A DNA stretch of 64,000 bases from Pseudomonas orientalis. Lineage in GTDB: Bacteria; Pseudomonadota; Gammaproteobacteria; Pseudomonadales; Pseudomonadaceae. The notes under the pieces are model-generated. The model did not search any database, had not been told where the DNA came from, and saw only the letters and a list, made by a program, of their open reading frames with translations. The stretch covers positions 62,001-126,000 of the forward strand of contig NZ_JYLM01000005.1 of the NCBI RefSeq assembly GCF_001439815.1. The letters run 5' to 3'. Numbering within the stretch: position 1 is the first letter of the stretch; each line of letters opens with the position of its first letter. The position numbers and the translations under genes are program-made. Shown here one piece after another: positions 1 through 8,036 of the stretch.

Positions 1-312
1 TGACAGGGGGTTCGTTGGATGGGAAATCTGCGGTCCAGAATGCGTATAAGCACTGATCTTGTACGACCCCGGCCCCATGGAATGCTTGCTCAAGGAAAAC
101 TCCCACTCAGTCGGAGACGTAACCGGCGCAGTACCAAATTGTTGATAGGGCGCGTTGCTATTTTCCACCACAACTACCGCTCCGTAAGGAGAAGCCCACC
201 CTCTTATCACGAAATCAGCGGCGACCTTGTCCCCCTCCTTCAGGTTTTGAATAAGAGGCGTCGGCACTAAGACTATTGAGTCACTTTCTGGCTTCGAACT
301 GTCGTTTTCCAT
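1..312 (-). CDS. 5' end of a probable Ig-like / beta-sandwich protein gene (runs off the left edge)
   Basis: The frame is open from an ATG at 312 to base 1, giving the first 104 residues with no stop. A good ribosome binding site (GGAGG) lies just upstream. The protein starts MENDSSKPESDS, has no signal peptide or membrane segment, and from about residue 20 alternates hydrophobic strands and turns (VAADFVIRGWA, AVVVVENS, WEFSLSKH, GSYKISAYTHSG). This resembles a bacterial Ig-like repeat, and large proteins of this type often carry several copies. The family was not identified. Codon use is less GC-biased than in the neighbouring gnt genes, which suggests an accessory gene. The C-terminal part, and so the function, lies outside the window. 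Confidence 0.7.
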   Translation of the reverse strand, partial: MENDSSKPESDSIVLVPTPLIQNLKEGDKVAADFVIRGWASPYGAVVVVENSNAPYQQFGTAPVTSPTEWEFSLSKHSMGPGSYKISAYTHSGPQISHPTNPLS

Positions 313-327
313 GATTTTTCCTCCAAT

Positions 328-348
328 GCTCGTCAAAAAATGACGAGC
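328..348 (-). promoter_or_regulatory. Hairpin just upstream of the left-edge gene
   Basis: An 8-base perfect inverted repeat (GCTCGTCA / TGACGAGC) with a 5-base A/T loop lies between the end of gntP and the ribosome binding site of the left-edge gene. It is not followed by a clear T run on the minus strand. It could be a weak terminator for gntP transcripts or a 5' leader hairpin for the next gene. Confidence 0.45.
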
Positions 349-422
349 TTCGGAGTTGTTTTAAGAGTCTTCGTGATCACTCGCTACTGTGAAAACTACC
401 GGTTGCGACAGGTGGTTGAGGC

Positions 423-1775
423 CTACACCACCAACGACAGCAGCATGATGAAGATCAATGCCACCACCGACAAAATGGTTTCCATCGCCGTCCAGGTCTT
501 GAACGTCTCGGCCACGGTCATGTTGAAGTACTGCTTGACCAGCCAGAACCCCGCATCGTTGACGTGAGACAGGATCAACGACCCGGCGCCCGTCGCCAGC
601 ACCAGCAGCTCGCGGTTAACCCCTGGGATCATGCCGACCACCGGCACCACGATGCCCGCACCGGTAATGGTCGCCACGGTCGCGGAACCGGTGGCGATCC
701 GAATCACCGCCGCCACCAGCCACGCCAGCAGGATCGGGTTGATCTGTGCGTTCACCGCCATATGGCCGATCACATCGCCCACGCCGCTGGTCACCAGCAT
801 CTGCTTGAAGCCGCCACCGGCACCGATGATCAGGATGATCGCGGCGGTCGGCGCAAGGCTGGCGTCGAGCAGCTTGAGAATCTGCTTGGAATGGATGCCC
901 TGGCGATGACCGAAGGTGTACAGCGACAGCAGCAACGCCAGCAGCAGCGCGGTGATCGGGTGACCGATCATGTCCATCCAGTTGCGCACCACGTTGCCTT
1001 CGGCAAAGGCGATGTCGGCAAAGGTCTTGAGCAGCATCAGGAACACCGGCAACAGCACGGTGACCAGGGTGATGGCGAAGCTGGGCAGCGACTTGTTATC
1101 GGTCTCGCGGGCCAGTTGATCCACCAGCTCCTGGGACGGATTGCCCGGGATGTACTTGGCGATAAACGTACCGAAGATCGGGCCGGCGATGATGGCGGTC
1201 GGCAGTGCGACGATCAGGCCATACAGGATGGTCTTGCCGATGTCCGCGCCAAACACGCCAATGGCCAGCAGCGGGCCCGGGTGCGGCGGCACCAGACCGT
1301 GTACCGCCGACAGGCCGGCCAGCAGCGGGATGCCGATCTTGATCAGCGACACGCCGGTACGCCGCGCAACAATGAACACCAGCGGGATCAGCAGCACAAA
1401 GCCGATCTCGAAGAACAGCGGGATGCCCACCAGGAACGCGGCGAACATCATGGCCCACTGGACCTTTTCCTTGCCAAAGGCGCGGATCAGGGTCTGGGCG
1501 ATCTGATCGGCACCGCCGGACTCGGCCATCATCTTGCCGAGCATGGTACCCAGCGCGAGGATGATGCCGACAAAGCCGAGCACCCCGCCGAAGCCGTCCT
1601 GGAATGCCTTGATGATCTTGTCCACGGGCATGCCCGAGGTCAGGCCGAGGAAGCCGGCCGCGATGATCAGTGCGATGAACGGGTGCACCTTGAACTTGGT
1701 GATCAGTACGATCAACCCGATGATAGTGACGACTGCGTCCAGCAGCAGGTACGACTCATGGGACATGCCAAACAT
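423..1775 (-). CDS. gntP: Gluconate:H+ symporter, GntP family
   Basis: The 450-residue polytopic inner-membrane protein has the normal length for the GntP family and about 12 hydrophobic segments. It begins MFGMSHESYLLLDAVVTIIG. Family-typical stretches include GADIGKTILYG and the glycine-rich end segment ATGSATVATITGAG. GntP carriers import D-gluconate with protons for phosphorylation by gluconokinase. The gene lies 83 bases downstream of gntK on the same strand. A GntR-type operator (1833-1844) sits between them, so gntP may have its own regulated promoter as well as read-through from gntK. The ATG at 1775 has an AGGAGAG-type ribosome binding site. The symbol gnuT or gntT is also used in Pseudomonas. 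Confidence 0.93.
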   Translation of the reverse strand: MFGMSHESYLLLDAVVTIIGLIVLITKFKVHPFIALIIAAGFLGLTSGMPVDKIIKAFQDGFGGVLGFVGIILALGTMLGKMMAESGGADQIAQTLIRAFGKEKVQWAMMFAAFLVGIPLFFEIGFVLLIPLVFIVARRTGVSLIKIGIPLLAGLSAVHGLVPPHPGPLLAIGVFGADIGKTILYGLIVALPTAIIAGPIFGTFIAKYIPGNPSQELVDQLARETDNKSLPSFAITLVTVLLPVFLMLLKTFADIAFAEGNVVRNWMDMIGHPITALLLALLLSLYTFGHRQGIHSKQILKLLDASLAPTAAIILIIGAGGGFKQMLVTSGVGDVIGHMAVNAQINPILLAWLVAAVIRIATGSATVATITGAGIVVPVVGMIPGVNRELLVLATGAGSLILSHVNDAGFWLVKQYFNMTVAETFKTWTAMETILSVVALIFIMLLSLVV

Positions 1776-1832
1776 GGGGGGTCTCTCCTGTTTGTTGTTG
1801 TTATTAAAGCGGGTGATGAACTTCCTGCCGGG

Positions 1833-1844
1833 GATAGCGCTATC
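1833..1844. promoter_or_regulatory. GntR operator upstream of gntP
   Basis: A perfect 12-base palindrome, GATAGCGCTATC, lies between gntK and gntP. Near-identical copies precede gntK (2410-2421) and gntR (2562-2573). This distribution fits the binding site of the LacI-family regulator encoded at 2608-3636, which would be relieved by gluconate or 6-phosphogluconate. Binding is inferred. Confidence 0.75.
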
Positions 1845-1858
1845 TTTCCGGCAAAAAA

Positions 1859-2392
1859 TTAATGGATTGGTTCAAAGCCGTGCTCGCGCCACCAGGCATT
1901 GGTCTGCTCGGCCAGTTCCTCGACGCTGTCTTCGCTGGCGTTGAGGGCCAGGGTCAGCGGCTCGCCCTTGGGCGATTCAAGGGTGGCGAACTGACTGTCG
2001 ATCAGGCTGGCCGGCATGAAATGTCCGGGGCGATGGGACACGCGGTCGGCGGCCACTTCACGGGTCAGCTCCAGGAATACAAAGCCCAGGCCCGGGGCGG
2101 CTTCGCGCAGATGGTCGCGATATTTCCTTTTCAGGGCCGAACAGGTGAGCACCGGATGTTCCCCGGCCTTCAGCGAACGGCGCAGTTCATCGCAGAGGAT
2201 GTCGAGCCAGCCGGCGCGATCGTCGTCGTTGAGGGGGTGGCCGGCGCTCATCTTTTCGATGTTCGCGGCGGGGTGGAAGCTGTCGCCTTCAATGGCAGTG
2301 GCGCCGTTCAGACGGCACAGGGCCTCGCTGACGCTGGTTTTGCCACAGCCGGCAACACCCATGATGACCAGGGCAGTAACAGGTTGACTCAT
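1859..2392 (-). CDS. gntK: Gluconokinase
   Basis: This cytoplasmic kinase of about 177 residues phosphorylates D-gluconate to 6-phosphogluconate with ATP, feeding the Entner-Doudoroff pathway (eda is at 22.2 kb). The Walker A motif GVAGCGKTS is at residues 12-20 and an EGDSFHP segment follows, both typical of GntK-type kinases. The length matches the E. coli enzyme. The frame opens at a GTG at 2398, but the ATG at 2392 has GAGGTG six bases upstream and is preferred. A GntR operator lies only 17 bases before this ATG, so repressor binding would directly block transcription. Confidence 0.95.
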   Translation of the reverse strand: MSQPVTALVIMGVAGCGKTSVSEALCRLNGATAIEGDSFHPAANIEKMSAGHPLNDDDRAGWLDILCDELRRSLKAGEHPVLTCSALKRKYRDHLREAAPGLGFVFLELTREVAADRVSHRPGHFMPASLIDSQFATLESPKGEPLTLALNASEDSVEELAEQTNAWWREHGFEPIH

Positions 2393-2409
2393 AAACACCT
2401 CAGGACGCA

Positions 2410-2421
2410 GATAGCGCTACC
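2410..2421. promoter_or_regulatory. GntR operator upstream of gntK
   Basis: GATAGCGCTACC differs at one position from the perfect palindrome upstream of gntP. It lies in the divergent gntK-gntR promoter region, close to the gntK start. Confidence 0.72.
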
Positions 2422-2561
2422 TTTGCACAGCCTAAGGCTAGTGCAAAAACAGGCTTTTCCCGCGCCGTCTTGTCTTTTTTTATGGAGTGACGCGTGCATC
2501 CGCTCCAATCATTCGAACGGGATCAGGCAACCCAACGTTCAAGCATTTGCAGCCGTTTGGA

Positions 2562-2573
2562 GACAGCGCTACC
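2562..2573. promoter_or_regulatory. GntR operator upstream of gntR (autoregulatory)
   Basis: GACAGCGCTACC is a third copy of the AGCGCT-centred site, 35 bases before the gntR start. The position suggests autorepression and shared control of the divergent gntK promoter. Confidence 0.68.
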
Positions 2574-2607
2574 TTAGTGCCTCGATTTTTGTTTGGCAAG
2601 CCGCCTG

Positions 2608-3636
2608 ATGACCTCCAAGAACGATAAAAATACCCGCACCACCGGTCGCCCCACCTTGAATGAAGTTGCCCGTCTGGCCGGCGTCAGCCCGATCACCGCC
2701 TCCCGCGCCCTGCGCGGTATCAGCACGGTCGCCACCGAACTGGTGGAAAAAGTGCAGCAGGCCGCCGCCGAACTCAGCTACGTGGTCAACCCCGCCGCCC
2801 GCGCCCTGGCGTCGGCCCAGAGCCATTCGGTGGTGGTACTGGTACCGTCATTGTCCAACCTGCTGTTTATCGAAACCCTCGAAGCCATTCACCAGGTGCT
2901 GCGGCCCAAGGGCTTTGAAGTGCTGATCGGCAACTCCCACTATTCCCGCGACGAAGAAGAGAACCTGCTGCGCAACTACATGGCTTACCAACCACGGGGC
3001 TTGCTGCTGACCGGGTTCGACCGCACCGAAAGCGCGCGACGGATGGTCGAGGCCAGCAATGTGCCTTGCGTGTACATGATGGACCTGGACCCCAACGCCG
3101 GGGTCAACTGCGTGGGCTTTTCGCAACTGGCCGCCGGTGAAACGGCAGCGGCGCATCTGCTCGCGCGCGGCCGCAAGCGCCTGGCCTATATCGGCGCGCA
3201 GTTGGACCAGCGCACCTTGTTGCGCGGCGAAGGCTTTCGCCGCGCTTTGCAGCAGGCCGGCATGTACGACCCGGCACTGGAATTGCTGACGCCCCGCCCC
3301 TCTTCCGTGGGCCTGGGTGGCGAGTTGTTCCTGCAATTGCTGGCGGCGCATCCGGACGTGGATGCGATTTTCTTCGGCAACGACGACCTGGCCCAGGGCG
3401 CCTTGTTGGAAGCCATGCGCCACGGCATCAAAGTGCCAGAGCGCGTGGCGGTGCTGGGCTTTAACGACCTGCCCGCCTCCTCGTTCATGGTGCCGCGCCT
3501 GAGCAGCATCAGCACACCAAGGGAAGCCATCGGCCGGCGCGCGGCGGAGCATTTGTTGACGATCATGGCGGGCAACAGGATCGCCAAGCCGGTGGTGGAT
3601 ATGGGGTTTGAGTTGCAGGTGCGGGAGAGTACGTAG
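2608..3636 (+). CDS. gntR: LacI-family gluconate repressor
   Basis: The protein has about 342 residues. The N-terminus carries a LacI-type DNA-binding domain (GRPTLNEVARLAGVSPITAS, then a hinge with AARALASAQSHSV). A periplasmic-binding-protein-like effector domain follows from about residue 65 (VVVLVPSLSNLLF, FFGNDDLAQGALL, VLGFNDLPASS). LacI-type GntR repressors control gluconate uptake and phosphorylation and sense gluconate or 6-phosphogluconate. Divergence from gntK-gntP and three shared operators support this assignment. The ATG at 2608 was chosen because it opens the conserved start (MTSKNDKNTRTTGRP). An in-frame TTG at 2593 would add five residues. Confidence 0.93.
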   Translation: MTSKNDKNTRTTGRPTLNEVARLAGVSPITASRALRGISTVATELVEKVQQAAAELSYVVNPAARALASAQSHSVVVLVPSLSNLLFIETLEAIHQVLRPKGFEVLIGNSHYSRDEEENLLRNYMAYQPRGLLLTGFDRTESARRMVEASNVPCVYMMDLDPNAGVNCVGFSQLAAGETAAAHLLARGRKRLAYIGAQLDQRTLLRGEGFRRALQQAGMYDPALELLTPRPSSVGLGGELFLQLLAAHPDVDAIFFGNDDLAQGALLEAMRHGIKVPERVAVLGFNDLPASSFMVPRLSSISTPREAIGRRAAEHLLTIMAGNRIAKPVVDMGFELQVREST

Positions 3637-3771
3637 GACGCCTGTAGGAAGTGGCTGACATTAGGCCAAGCGCCTTGCTCCGTTACCTACGCTTACGTCA
3701 GAATTCGCCGGCTTGTGCGCCTGGGTGGCGGTCTTTAAGGTTTGCCGGTCGCTGAATTTCTCGGTGATCGG

Positions 3772-3918
3772 GTTTAGTAGCCCGAGCTTTCCCACGCAAG
3801 ATGCATGAGCCTATCGATGCTTGATGGTGGCTGTGCGCAGGGCGCCTTCGGGTGCGCCGGGTTTGTGTGGGATACCGGTCTACTAACCTGCGTACAGCTG
3901 CCACCCTCGTTTAGTAGC
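3772..3918 (+). ncRNA. Structured leader (candidate cis-regulatory RNA) of the DUF6124-type gene
   Basis: Bases 3637-3952 hold no convincing gene but do hold strong secondary structure. Bases 3826-3841 can pair with 3887-3905 in a stem of about 16 pairs with one 3-base bulge and one G-U pair. Inside is a hairpin, GGCGC / GCGCC (3841-3858), and a CCGG / CCGG pairing. CTACTAAC (3880-3887) could instead pair with either of two direct copies of GTTTAGTAG, at 3772-3780 and 3909-3917, so two alternative folds are possible. The ATG at 3953 follows about 35 bases later. From memory, similar leaders precede related small genes in other fluorescent Pseudomonas, but this was not checked. Confidence 0.5.
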
Positions 3919-3952
3919 GATGAGGTATCAGCCCAGATCAGGTACTTCAATA

Positions 3953-4183
3953 ATGCAAAGCATCCCCACGCATACGCTCTTCACCGTTATCCCCGACACT
4001 TCCACCGAAGCCCTGCTGACCAATACCTACGAAACCGTATGCTCCGTCAGCACCTTGCTGCTCGACCTGTCCGATGACCTCACTGGCAAGCACCGTGATG
4101 TAGCCCTGGCCATCCACCAACTGAGCGAGCTGAGTGTATTGCTGGTAGGCAAGGCCATGGACCAGCACACACCACGCGCTTAA
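3953..4183 (+). CDS. Small DUF6124/DUF3077-type protein
   Basis: The 76-residue cytoplasmic protein starts MQSIPTHTLFTVIPDTSTEA. It has an N-terminal extended part and a helical C-terminal half (YETVCSVSTLLLDLSDDL, DVALAIHQLSELSVLLVG). This pattern matches the small DUF6124/DUF3077-like proteins found in several copies in fluorescent Pseudomonas, whose function is unknown. The family name is from memory. The ATG at 3953 is preferred because the homologous part begins there; an in-frame ATG at 3920 would add 11 residues that read through the leader. There is no strong ribosome binding site, so translation may depend on the leader fold. A GI REPIN starts 18 bases after the stop. Confidence 0.65.
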   Translation: MQSIPTHTLFTVIPDTSTEALLTNTYETVCSVSTLLLDLSDDLTGKHRDVALAIHQLSELSVLLVGKAMDQHTPRA

Positions 4184-4200
4184 GTCCCTACTCGGTCAAA

Positions 4201-4292
4201 ATGTGGGAGGGGGCTTGCCCCCGATGGCAGTGGGTCTGTCACAGATAAGTTGACTGCCCCACCGCCATCGGGGGAAAGCCCCCTCCCACATT
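4201..4292. repeat. REPIN, GI family
   Basis: Two GI REP sequences in inverted orientation (GTGGGAGGGGGCTTGCCCCC at the left, its complement at the right) flank a short variable middle. The right arm is imperfect (GGGGGAAAGCCCCC). The element lies between the DUF6124-type gene and the next plus-strand gene. Confidence 0.93.
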
Positions 4293-4442
4293 TTTAATCG
4301 TGCCCACTTTGGAGTTCCTGACCAAGGCCAACTCCGTACCTGTCAACCTTGACAGTAGACGCTCGTTCAGCCGATGCCTATAACTGGACACGCTGACTGC
4401 GCCGTCGGCGTATTCAAATATTCATTCAAGAGGATTTTCAAG

Positions 4443-4862
4443 ATGAGTACTCCAGCGCCAATTGAACTTGTTTCCGTCGCAGGAAATTTCACCTGCGAAC
4501 TAACCGTCGGATCATCTCCTTCCATCCAGTTTAAAGCAACGACTATTGAGTCAAGGGACTCAGGCGACGAACAGCTAATCGAGACCTTCGACGACAACGC
4601 CCACTCAGTCGTTCTTTATCTTAAACACGGTCTTGCCGTTGGCGAGCACGATATCAAAGAAGGCGACATTGGAGTGCGCGCCTCTTGTTCCGGCGAAATT
4701 GAGGGCAAACCGTTTTACTTCCAAGCCTGCAGTGGCAAGTTATATGTGAAAAGCATCGACCTGGCGAACAATGAAATCGATGCGACATTCCACTTCAAAC
4801 GCGACGACAAGCTGGATGTAACGGACGGGGTTATCAACCTCAACGGCACTAAAAAAACATGA
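4443..4862 (+). CDS. Unknown beta-rich protein, 139 residues
   Basis: The product is not recognised. It starts MSTPAPIELVSVAGNF, has no signal peptide or membrane segment, and alternates short hydrophobic strands with polar turns (NFTCELTVG, SVVLYLKHGL, GDIGVRASCSGE, FYFQACSGKLYVKSI, EIDATFHFKRDDK). This suggests a beta-sandwich or barrel. There are three cysteines. The ATG at 4443 has AGAGGA nine bases upstream; an earlier in-frame ATG at 4374 has no ribosome binding site. Codon use is less GC-biased than in the flanking genes, so recent acquisition is possible. An inverted repeat (4891-4920) follows the stop, and the gene appears to stand alone. Confidence 0.7.
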   Translation: MSTPAPIELVSVAGNFTCELTVGSSPSIQFKATTIESRDSGDEQLIETFDDNAHSVVLYLKHGLAVGEHDIKEGDIGVRASCSGEIEGKPFYFQACSGKLYVKSIDLANNEIDATFHFKRDDKLDVTDGVINLNGTKKT

Positions 4863-4890
4863 CCCCATCACGTTACATAACTTGACCCGA

Positions 4891-4920
4891 CAAGAGCCGG
4901 CAGACATTGAAAGGCTCTTG
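4891..4920 (+). terminator. Inverted repeat after the unknown 139-residue gene
   Basis: CAAGAGCC and GGCTCTTG form an 8-pair stem around a 14-base loop, 29 bases after the stop. There is no T run, so intrinsic termination would be weak. Confidence 0.4.
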
Positions 4921-5095
4921 CGGGCTTTACTCGGCTATTTCACTTACCTCGTATCATCACAAGTGTCTGTATTGACCCTGCGAGCCCCCGAATACAAGCC
5001 ACCCGACCAGCACCCCGTTTGTCATGAACGCCGACGCTACCTCCCCCCTCTCATCCCCTGCTAGATTGGTTGCTTTGAATCGCCAGGGAAGCACC

Positions 5096-5728
5096 ATGGG
5101 ACACTCACTGAAAATCTTGGGTCGCACCTCGTCCATCAACGTGCGCAAAGTACTCTGGACCTGCCAGGAATTGGGCATCGACTACGTGCGTGAGGACTGG
5201 GGCATCGGCTTCAAGCCCACCCAATCCGCCGAGTTCATGGCCCTGAATCCCAACGCCCAGGTGCCGGTGCTGATCGACGACCACGGCGTGCTGTGGGAGT
5301 CCAATACCATCTGCCGCTACCTCGTCGGCCTGTATCAACGCACTGACCTGCTGCCCTTGGAGCCCGCGCCAAGGGCCCGCATCGAGCAATGGATCGACTG
5401 GCAAGCCACCGAACTCAACCGCGCCTGGGGCGACGCGTTCACCGCGCTGGTGCGTAACAATCCCGATGGGCTGGACGCGGCGCAGATTAACGCCGCCGTG
5501 CAGGTGTGGAACGACAAGATGGGCATTCTCGAACAACAGTTGGCCCGGACCGGTGCGTATGTGGCCGGCGATGAGTTCACCCTCGCCGATATCCTCATCG
5601 GCCTCTCGGTACACCGCTGGCAGGTGACGCCCATGCAGCGTCCGCCCTACCCGGCCATCGCCGCCTATTACCAGCGGCTCAGCCAGCACGCCGGTTTCAA
5701 GACCTTCGCCCTCGACGGCCACAACTAA
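5096..5728 (+). CDS. Glutathione S-transferase family protein
   Basis: The 210-residue cytosolic protein has an N-terminal thioredoxin-like domain (MGHSLKILGRTSSINVRKVL, then NPNAQVPVLIDD with the cis-proline of the fold, then WESNTICRYL, which contacts glutathione). A C-terminal helical domain begins near residue 85 and includes FTLADILIGLSVHRW. The length is normal for bacterial GSTs. It is the first gene of a tight plus-strand group with a uronate-dehydrogenase-like SDR and an MFS carrier, so it may act on the substrate of that group; this is inference. The start at 5096 has AGGGAAG upstream. Confidence 0.9.
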   Translation: MGHSLKILGRTSSINVRKVLWTCQELGIDYVREDWGIGFKPTQSAEFMALNPNAQVPVLIDDHGVLWESNTICRYLVGLYQRTDLLPLEPAPRARIEQWIDWQATELNRAWGDAFTALVRNNPDGLDAAQINAAVQVWNDKMGILEQQLARTGAYVAGDEFTLADILIGLSVHRWQVTPMQRPPYPAIAAYYQRLSQHAGFKTFALDGHN

Positions 5729-5744
5729 ATACAGGGACAACTTC

Positions 5745-6482
5745 TTGAACGGACTCAACGTACTCCTCACCGGCGCCTGCGGCAGAATCGGCAAGACATT
5801 TTTCCAGGCGTCGAAAGATCGCTACCGTTTCACCCTCACTGACCGCATCGCGCCGGATTTCGATTTGGCTGGACACCGCTTCATACACGCTGACCTCAGT
5901 GATAAATCCAGCCTCGCAGCCCTGCTCGAAGGCATCGACGTGATCGTGCACCTGTCGGGCATCCCCGATGCCAGCGCGTCGTTCGACGAACTGCTGCCCA
6001 ACAATATCCTCGCCACCACCTACCTGTTCGAAGCCGCCGTGAACGCCGGCGTGCAGCGCCTGGTATTCGCCAGCAGCGCGCAAACCATCGAAGGCTACCC
6101 GGTGGATCGCCAGATCACGCCTGGCATGCCGGTGATGCCCGCCAACCTGTATGGCGTAAGCAAGTGCTACGGCGAGGCGCTGTGTGGTTACTACGCAGCC
6201 AAGACATCGCTGTCGACCATCGCCCTGCGCATCGGCGCCTTTGAATTCCCCGAAACCCACGACCTCAACAACGCCCGCGACCTCAGCGCCTGGCTCAGCC
6301 CCCGCGATGCCGTGCAATTGTTGCAGCGTTCGGTAGAGGCCGAGGGTGTGAAACACTTGATCGCCCATGGCATTTCCAATAACCGCTTCAAGCGCCTGGA
6401 CCTGAGCGAAACCACGCGGGTGTTGGGCTACCACCCCGTGGATGATGCGTTCCAGACGTTTGCGATCCCCATTACTTACTGA
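5745..6482 (+). CDS. NAD-dependent epimerase/dehydratase, uronate-dehydrogenase-like
   Basis: The 245-residue extended SDR carries a Rossmann motif at the N-terminus (LLTGACGRIGKTF) and the catalytic YGVSK (Tyr-x-x-x-Lys) near residue 135, preceded by FASSAQ. The layout follows bacterial uronate dehydrogenases, which oxidise galacturonate or glucuronate to aldarolactones with NAD. The specific substrate is not certain. No ATG lies near the start; TTG at 5745 is used, with AGGGA upstream, 16 bases after the GST stop. The MFS gene starts 11 bases after its stop, suggesting one transcript. Confidence 0.82.
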   Translation: MNGLNVLLTGACGRIGKTFFQASKDRYRFTLTDRIAPDFDLAGHRFIHADLSDKSSLAALLEGIDVIVHLSGIPDASASFDELLPNNILATTYLFEAAVNAGVQRLVFASSAQTIEGYPVDRQITPGMPVMPANLYGVSKCYGEALCGYYAAKTSLSTIALRIGAFEFPETHDLNNARDLSAWLSPRDAVQLLQRSVEAEGVKHLIAHGISNNRFKRLDLSETTRVLGYHPVDDAFQTFAIPITY

Positions 6483-6493
6483 GTTCTGCTGCC

Positions 6494-7903
6494 ATGCCTT
6501 CATTATCTGCCACCGACGGCATCAACCCGACCCGCGCCGCCCACATCAGCGCGCGCATCGACCGCCTGCCAGCAGTCGCCAGCATCTGGCGCCTGGTGGC
6601 GTTGCTATCGATCGGCGGTTTTTTCGAGCTGTATGACCTGTTCCAAACGGCCTATATCAGCCCCGGTCTGATCAGCGACGGGATCTTCCACACCGGCAAC
6701 GCGGGCGCGTTTGGCTTCTCTGACCAGGCCGCATTCGCCTCGGCCACGTTCCTCGGCCTGTTCCTCGGTGCCAGCCTGCTCAGCCCCTTCGCCGACCGTT
6801 TCGGACGCCGGGCGATCTTCACCTTTGCGTTGATCTGGTACACCGTCGCCACGGTGTTGATGGGCATTCAGACGTCGGCCCTGGGCATTATCTGCATGCG
6901 CTTTCTGGTGGGCATTGGCCTGGGCATTGAGCTGGTGACCATCGACGCCTATCTGTCGGAACTGGTGCCCAAGCGCATGCGCAGTTCGGCGTTTGCCTTT
7001 GCGTTTTTCATCCAGTTCCTGTCGGTGCCGGCGGTGGCGCTGATGTCCTGGTGGCTGGTGCCCCAGGCGCCGTTCGGCATCTCCGGTTGGCGCTGGGTGG
7101 TGCTCAGCAGTGCGGTGTTTGCACTGTTTATCTGGCAACTGCGCAAGCGCCTGCCGGAATCACCGCGCTGGCTGGCGCAGAAGGGTCGTTTCGAGGAGGC
7201 CGGCGCGATCATGAACACCCTGGAAGCGCGCTGCCTGAAGGATCACGGCCAGCCTCTGGATGCACCGCAACCGGAGGCTGTCAGCGTGCAGGGCAGCGGC
7301 CGTTTCGCCGATATCTGGCAGCCGCCCTACCGTCGCCGCGCCTTGATGCTGATCGTGTTCCACGTGTTCCAGGCCATCGGTTTCTTCGGCTTTGGCAACT
7401 GGCTGCCGGCCTTGCTGTCGGGCCAGGGCGTCAGTGTGACCCACAGCCTGCTCTACGCCTTTATCATCACCCTCGCCTACCCGCTAGGCCCGCTGCTGTT
7501 CGTGAAGGTCGCCAACCGTTTCGAAAACAAGTGGCAGATCGTCGGCTCGGCCATGGGTGCGGTGATCTTCGGCAGCCTGTTCGCCCTGCAGACCACGGCG
7601 GTGGGGCTGATTTTCTGCGGGGTAATGATCACCTTCTGCAATGCCTGGCTGAGCTTCAGCTATCACTCGTACCAGAGCGAATTGTTCCCCACCAATATCC
7701 GTGCGCGAGCGGTGGGGTTCTGTTATTCGTTCAGCCGCTTGTCCACGGTGTTCAGCAGCCTGCTGATCGGTTTTATCCTCGAGCACCTGGGCACGCCGGG
7801 CGTGCTGGCGTTTATTGCCAGCAGCATGCTGATCGTGATGATTACCATCAGTTGGTTCGGGCCGCGTACGCGTAACCTGGCATTGGAGCATATCGCCCGC
7901 TGA
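6494..7903 (+). CDS. MFS transporter, sugar-acid/metabolite type
   Basis: The 469-residue, 12-helix inner-membrane protein has major-facilitator signatures in the loop after helix 2 (SPFADRFGRRAIF) and in the middle (RFLVGIGLGIEL, then LVPKRMRSSAFA). A RLPESPRWL motif follows helix 6, as in sugar-porter-like carriers. It ends the GST/SDR group and probably imports the substrate used there, perhaps a uronic or aromatic acid. The start ATG at 6494 has only a weak ribosome binding site, so coupling to the preceding gene is likely. Confidence 0.88.
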   Translation: MPSLSATDGINPTRAAHISARIDRLPAVASIWRLVALLSIGGFFELYDLFQTAYISPGLISDGIFHTGNAGAFGFSDQAAFASATFLGLFLGASLLSPFADRFGRRAIFTFALIWYTVATVLMGIQTSALGIICMRFLVGIGLGIELVTIDAYLSELVPKRMRSSAFAFAFFIQFLSVPAVALMSWWLVPQAPFGISGWRWVVLSSAVFALFIWQLRKRLPESPRWLAQKGRFEEAGAIMNTLEARCLKDHGQPLDAPQPEAVSVQGSGRFADIWQPPYRRRALMLIVFHVFQAIGFFGFGNWLPALLSGQGVSVTHSLLYAFIITLAYPLGPLLFVKVANRFENKWQIVGSAMGAVIFGSLFALQTTAVGLIFCGVMITFCNAWLSFSYHSYQSELFPTNIRARAVGFCYSFSRLSTVFSSLLIGFILEHLGTPGVLAFIASSMLIVMITISWFGPRTRNLALEHIAR

Positions 7904-7983
7904 CGGCAAGGGTTGGCCGTCGACGGGCCAGTGTTTGCCGCGACGGTTGCTTGCACCCCAGTAAACACGCGCACCGTGTGCCC

Positions 7984-7997
7984 GGCATGCTAATTGC
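7984..7997 (+). promoter_or_regulatory. Possible sigma-54 promoter
   Basis: GGCATGCTAATTGC has the GG-N10-GC spacing of a -24/-12 promoter and lies 39 bases before the ATG at 8037. The match to the wider consensus is moderate and no enhancer site was identified. Confidence 0.35.
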
Positions 7998-8036
7998 TCC
8001 AGCTGTTGCACCGCATATTTGCACAGGTGACCGATC

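Noticed and set aside
564..1862. 432-codon plus-strand frame over gntP
   Set aside because: Antisense shadow rich in Gln/His/Arg/Asp; gntP on the other strand is clearly the gene.
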